The notes below the pieces were generated by a model that saw nothing but the letters and a program-made list of their open reading frames with translations, did not search any database and was not told the DNA's origin. This document shows, piece by piece, positions 44,792 through 45,896 of a stretch of DNA of 45,896 nucleotides (positions are counted from its first letter, which is position 1; the number at the start of each line of letters is the position of its first letter). The DNA comes from JANWXR01 sp964608265 (GTDB lineage: Bacteria; Chloroflexota; Anaerolineae; Anaerolineales; UBA6663): positions 1 through 45,896 of the forward strand of contig CAZSNP010000040.1 in assembly GCA_964608265.1 (NCBI GenBank). The letters are read 5' to 3'. Position numbers and translations under genes: made by a program.

Positions 44792-45890
44792 GGCCCGATT
44801 CTAGCACCCTCATCATCTGCCCCGTCCGAATCGCCTCGAGCGCGGCCAGGGCCAGGCGCAGCGCCTGGATGCCGTGTTCCACCGTGCCATCGAACGGCGC
44901 GCCGTCCAGCAGCGCGCGGGCGAAGGCGGTGATCTCGCGCTGGTACATGTCCTCGTCCGTCTCGGAGACGGTCTCCCACTCGCCGCCCTCCTTCAGCCAG
45001 CGCAGCTTCTGCGCGGCCATGTGGTATTCGGCCTCCAGCAGGCCGCCCGGCCCGTAAACGCGGTCCGGCCACGCCTCCGGGTTGACGGCGGGCGGCAGGC
45101 CCCAGCTCACGGTGAAGGCACCCACATCGCCGCTGGCGTATTTCACGGTGATGAGCGCGGTGTCAATCGCCTTGTTCGCGATGTGAGCAATCTCGTCCCG
45201 CCGCTCGGCCAGCGTGAAACCCTGCGCCGAGACCGCTGCCGGAGTCGAGTTGAAGATGTTGGCCCACAGGTCGAAGAGATGCACGGCCATGTCAATCACC
45301 GGGCCGCCGTTGCCGTCGGCGTCGTGCATCAGGCGCTTGGGGCGCAGCTCGCGGATGTCGGCGGCCTGGTACAGCACGGGCCGCCCGAAGTAACCGGTGG
45401 CGAGCCAGGCCTTCAGGTCGTGGACGACGGGCGAGTGCCGGCGCATGAAGCCGACGCCCAGCCTGACGCCGCGCTGCTGCGCCGCCGCCCGCATCCGCTC
45501 GGCGTCCTCCAGCCGCAGCGCGATCGGCTTTTCGCACAGCACATGTTTGCCCAGCCCGATGGCCGCGAGCGAGACCTCCGCGTGCAGATACGTGGGCACG
45601 CAGACCGAGGCGACCTCGACGCCCGGATGGCGCAGGGCGGCGGCGTAATCGGTGTAAGCGGTCGCGCCGATTCTGGCGGCCAGCGCCTGCGCGCGCTCCG
45701 CGTTGACGTCGGCGACGGCCAGCACGCGGGCGCGCGGCAGGTTGCGCCAGCGCTCGGCGTGGATCGCGCCCATGAACCCGCAGCCGACGACGCACACGCC
45801 CAGCGTCCGGCGCGGGGCCGGCTTGGCCAGCCCGAGCGTCTGCAAATGGTCGCGGCTGAGGCGCGCACTTTCGGCGGCGTTGGGCAGCAC
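44784..45890 (-). CDS. Gfo/Idh/MocA family oxidoreductase
   Basis: 368 aa as counted from GTG 45890, six bases inside the window edge; the true start may lie beyond, so the N-terminus is possibly incomplete. Rossmann motif VCVVGCGFMGAIHAERW (33-49), VADVNAERAQAL, VCVPTYLHAE, and LCEKPIALRLEDAE carrying the conserved EKP Lys, followed by the C-terminal sugar-binding domain (VGFMRRHSPV, GGPVIDMAVHLFDLW with the catalytic-region Asp and His). NAD(P)-dependent sugar or inositol dehydrogenase type; substrate unknown. Together with the GH4 gene it suggests sugar catabolism around this locus. Confidence 0.92.
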   Translation of the reverse strand: MLPNAAESARLSRDHLQTLGLAKPAPRRTLGVCVVGCGFMGAIHAERWRNLPRARVLAVADVNAERAQALAARIGATAYTDYAAALRHPGVEVASVCVPTYLHAEVSLAAIGLGKHVLCEKPIALRLEDAERMRAAAQQRGVRLGVGFMRRHSPVVHDLKAWLATGYFGRPVLYQAADIRELRPKRLMHDADGNGGPVIDMAVHLFDLWANIFNSTPAAVSAQGFTLAERRDEIAHIANKAIDTALITVKYASGDVGAFTVSWGLPPAVNPEAWPDRVYGPGGLLEAEYHMAAQKLRWLKEGGEWETVSETDEDMYQREITAFARALLDGAPFDGTVEHGIQALRLALAALEAIRTGQMMRVLESGHA

Positions 45891-45896
45891 CTCGTC

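Overview
The window is about 46 kb of GC-rich bacterial chromosome, dense with genes and mostly transcribed from the minus strand. The gene order nusA-ylxR-infB-rbfA-nrnA-truB-ribF-thyX, the Chloroflexus/Anaerolinea-like flavour of many proteins (baeRF3 protein, two-domain ThyX, LCP lipoprotein with Pro/Thr linkers, golvesin-type domain) and the very repeat-rich intergenic DNA suggest a member of the Chloroflexota, perhaps Anaerolineae-like. This is an inference from protein character, not a search result.

Layout. 1-2.4 kb is a lower-GC block with two unknown minus-strand genes. Each is preceded on its coding strand by GTTGGGC about 40 bp upstream and separated by attC-like palindromic DNA, so it may be a small integron cassette array. 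2.4-7.4 kb is a [NiFe]-hydrogenase maturation operon, hypA-hypB-hypF-hypC-hypD, without hypE and without structural subunits; hypF carries several heptanucleotide repeat arrays inside its reading frame. 7.9-16.2 kb holds a sensor kinase, a YtxH-like protein, an M24 peptidase, a decayed ZIP transporter, a tandem UspA protein, a baeRF3 protein, a YbaK-type editing protein, clpS, tRNA-Leu(TAA) and xthA. 16.2-22 kb holds rsmA, a DUF348/G5/3D lipoprotein, the 4.5S SRP RNA, pepT and a LytM-type secreted protein. 22-29 kb holds an LCP cell-wall ligase fused to a CBM9-like domain, a Phd/Doc-type toxin-antitoxin pair placed between two copies of the 3' end of that LCP gene, a Thr/Pro-rich exported protein and a pseudo-receiver/PAS/GAF/winged-helix regulator.

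29-38 kb is the core translation/RNA cluster, headed by nusA and ending in a two-domain ThyX-like protein. 38-38.5 kb is a tandem pair of small inverted-repeat elements. 38.5-45.9 kb is an accessory/carbohydrate region: a GH4 enzyme, an APH-like kinase, a RelE-type pair, an SCP2-domain gene interrupted by a third copy of the same element, an M24-like protein missing metal ligands, an AbiEii-like nucleotidyltransferase pair and a Gfo/Idh/MocA oxidoreductase.

The strongest unexpected signals are: (1) a 185-bp MITE-like element present three times, one copy with perfect 18-bp terminal inverted repeats and a perfect 10-bp target duplication that lets the ancestral gene be reconstructed; (2) a ThyX-like protein built of two halves, each keeping a complementary part of the ThyX motif; (3) the toxin-antitoxin cassette flanked by a 131-bp direct repeat; (4) heptamer repeats tolerated inside coding sequence; (5) the possible attC sites. 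All assignments are from reading the sequence; no database search was possible.
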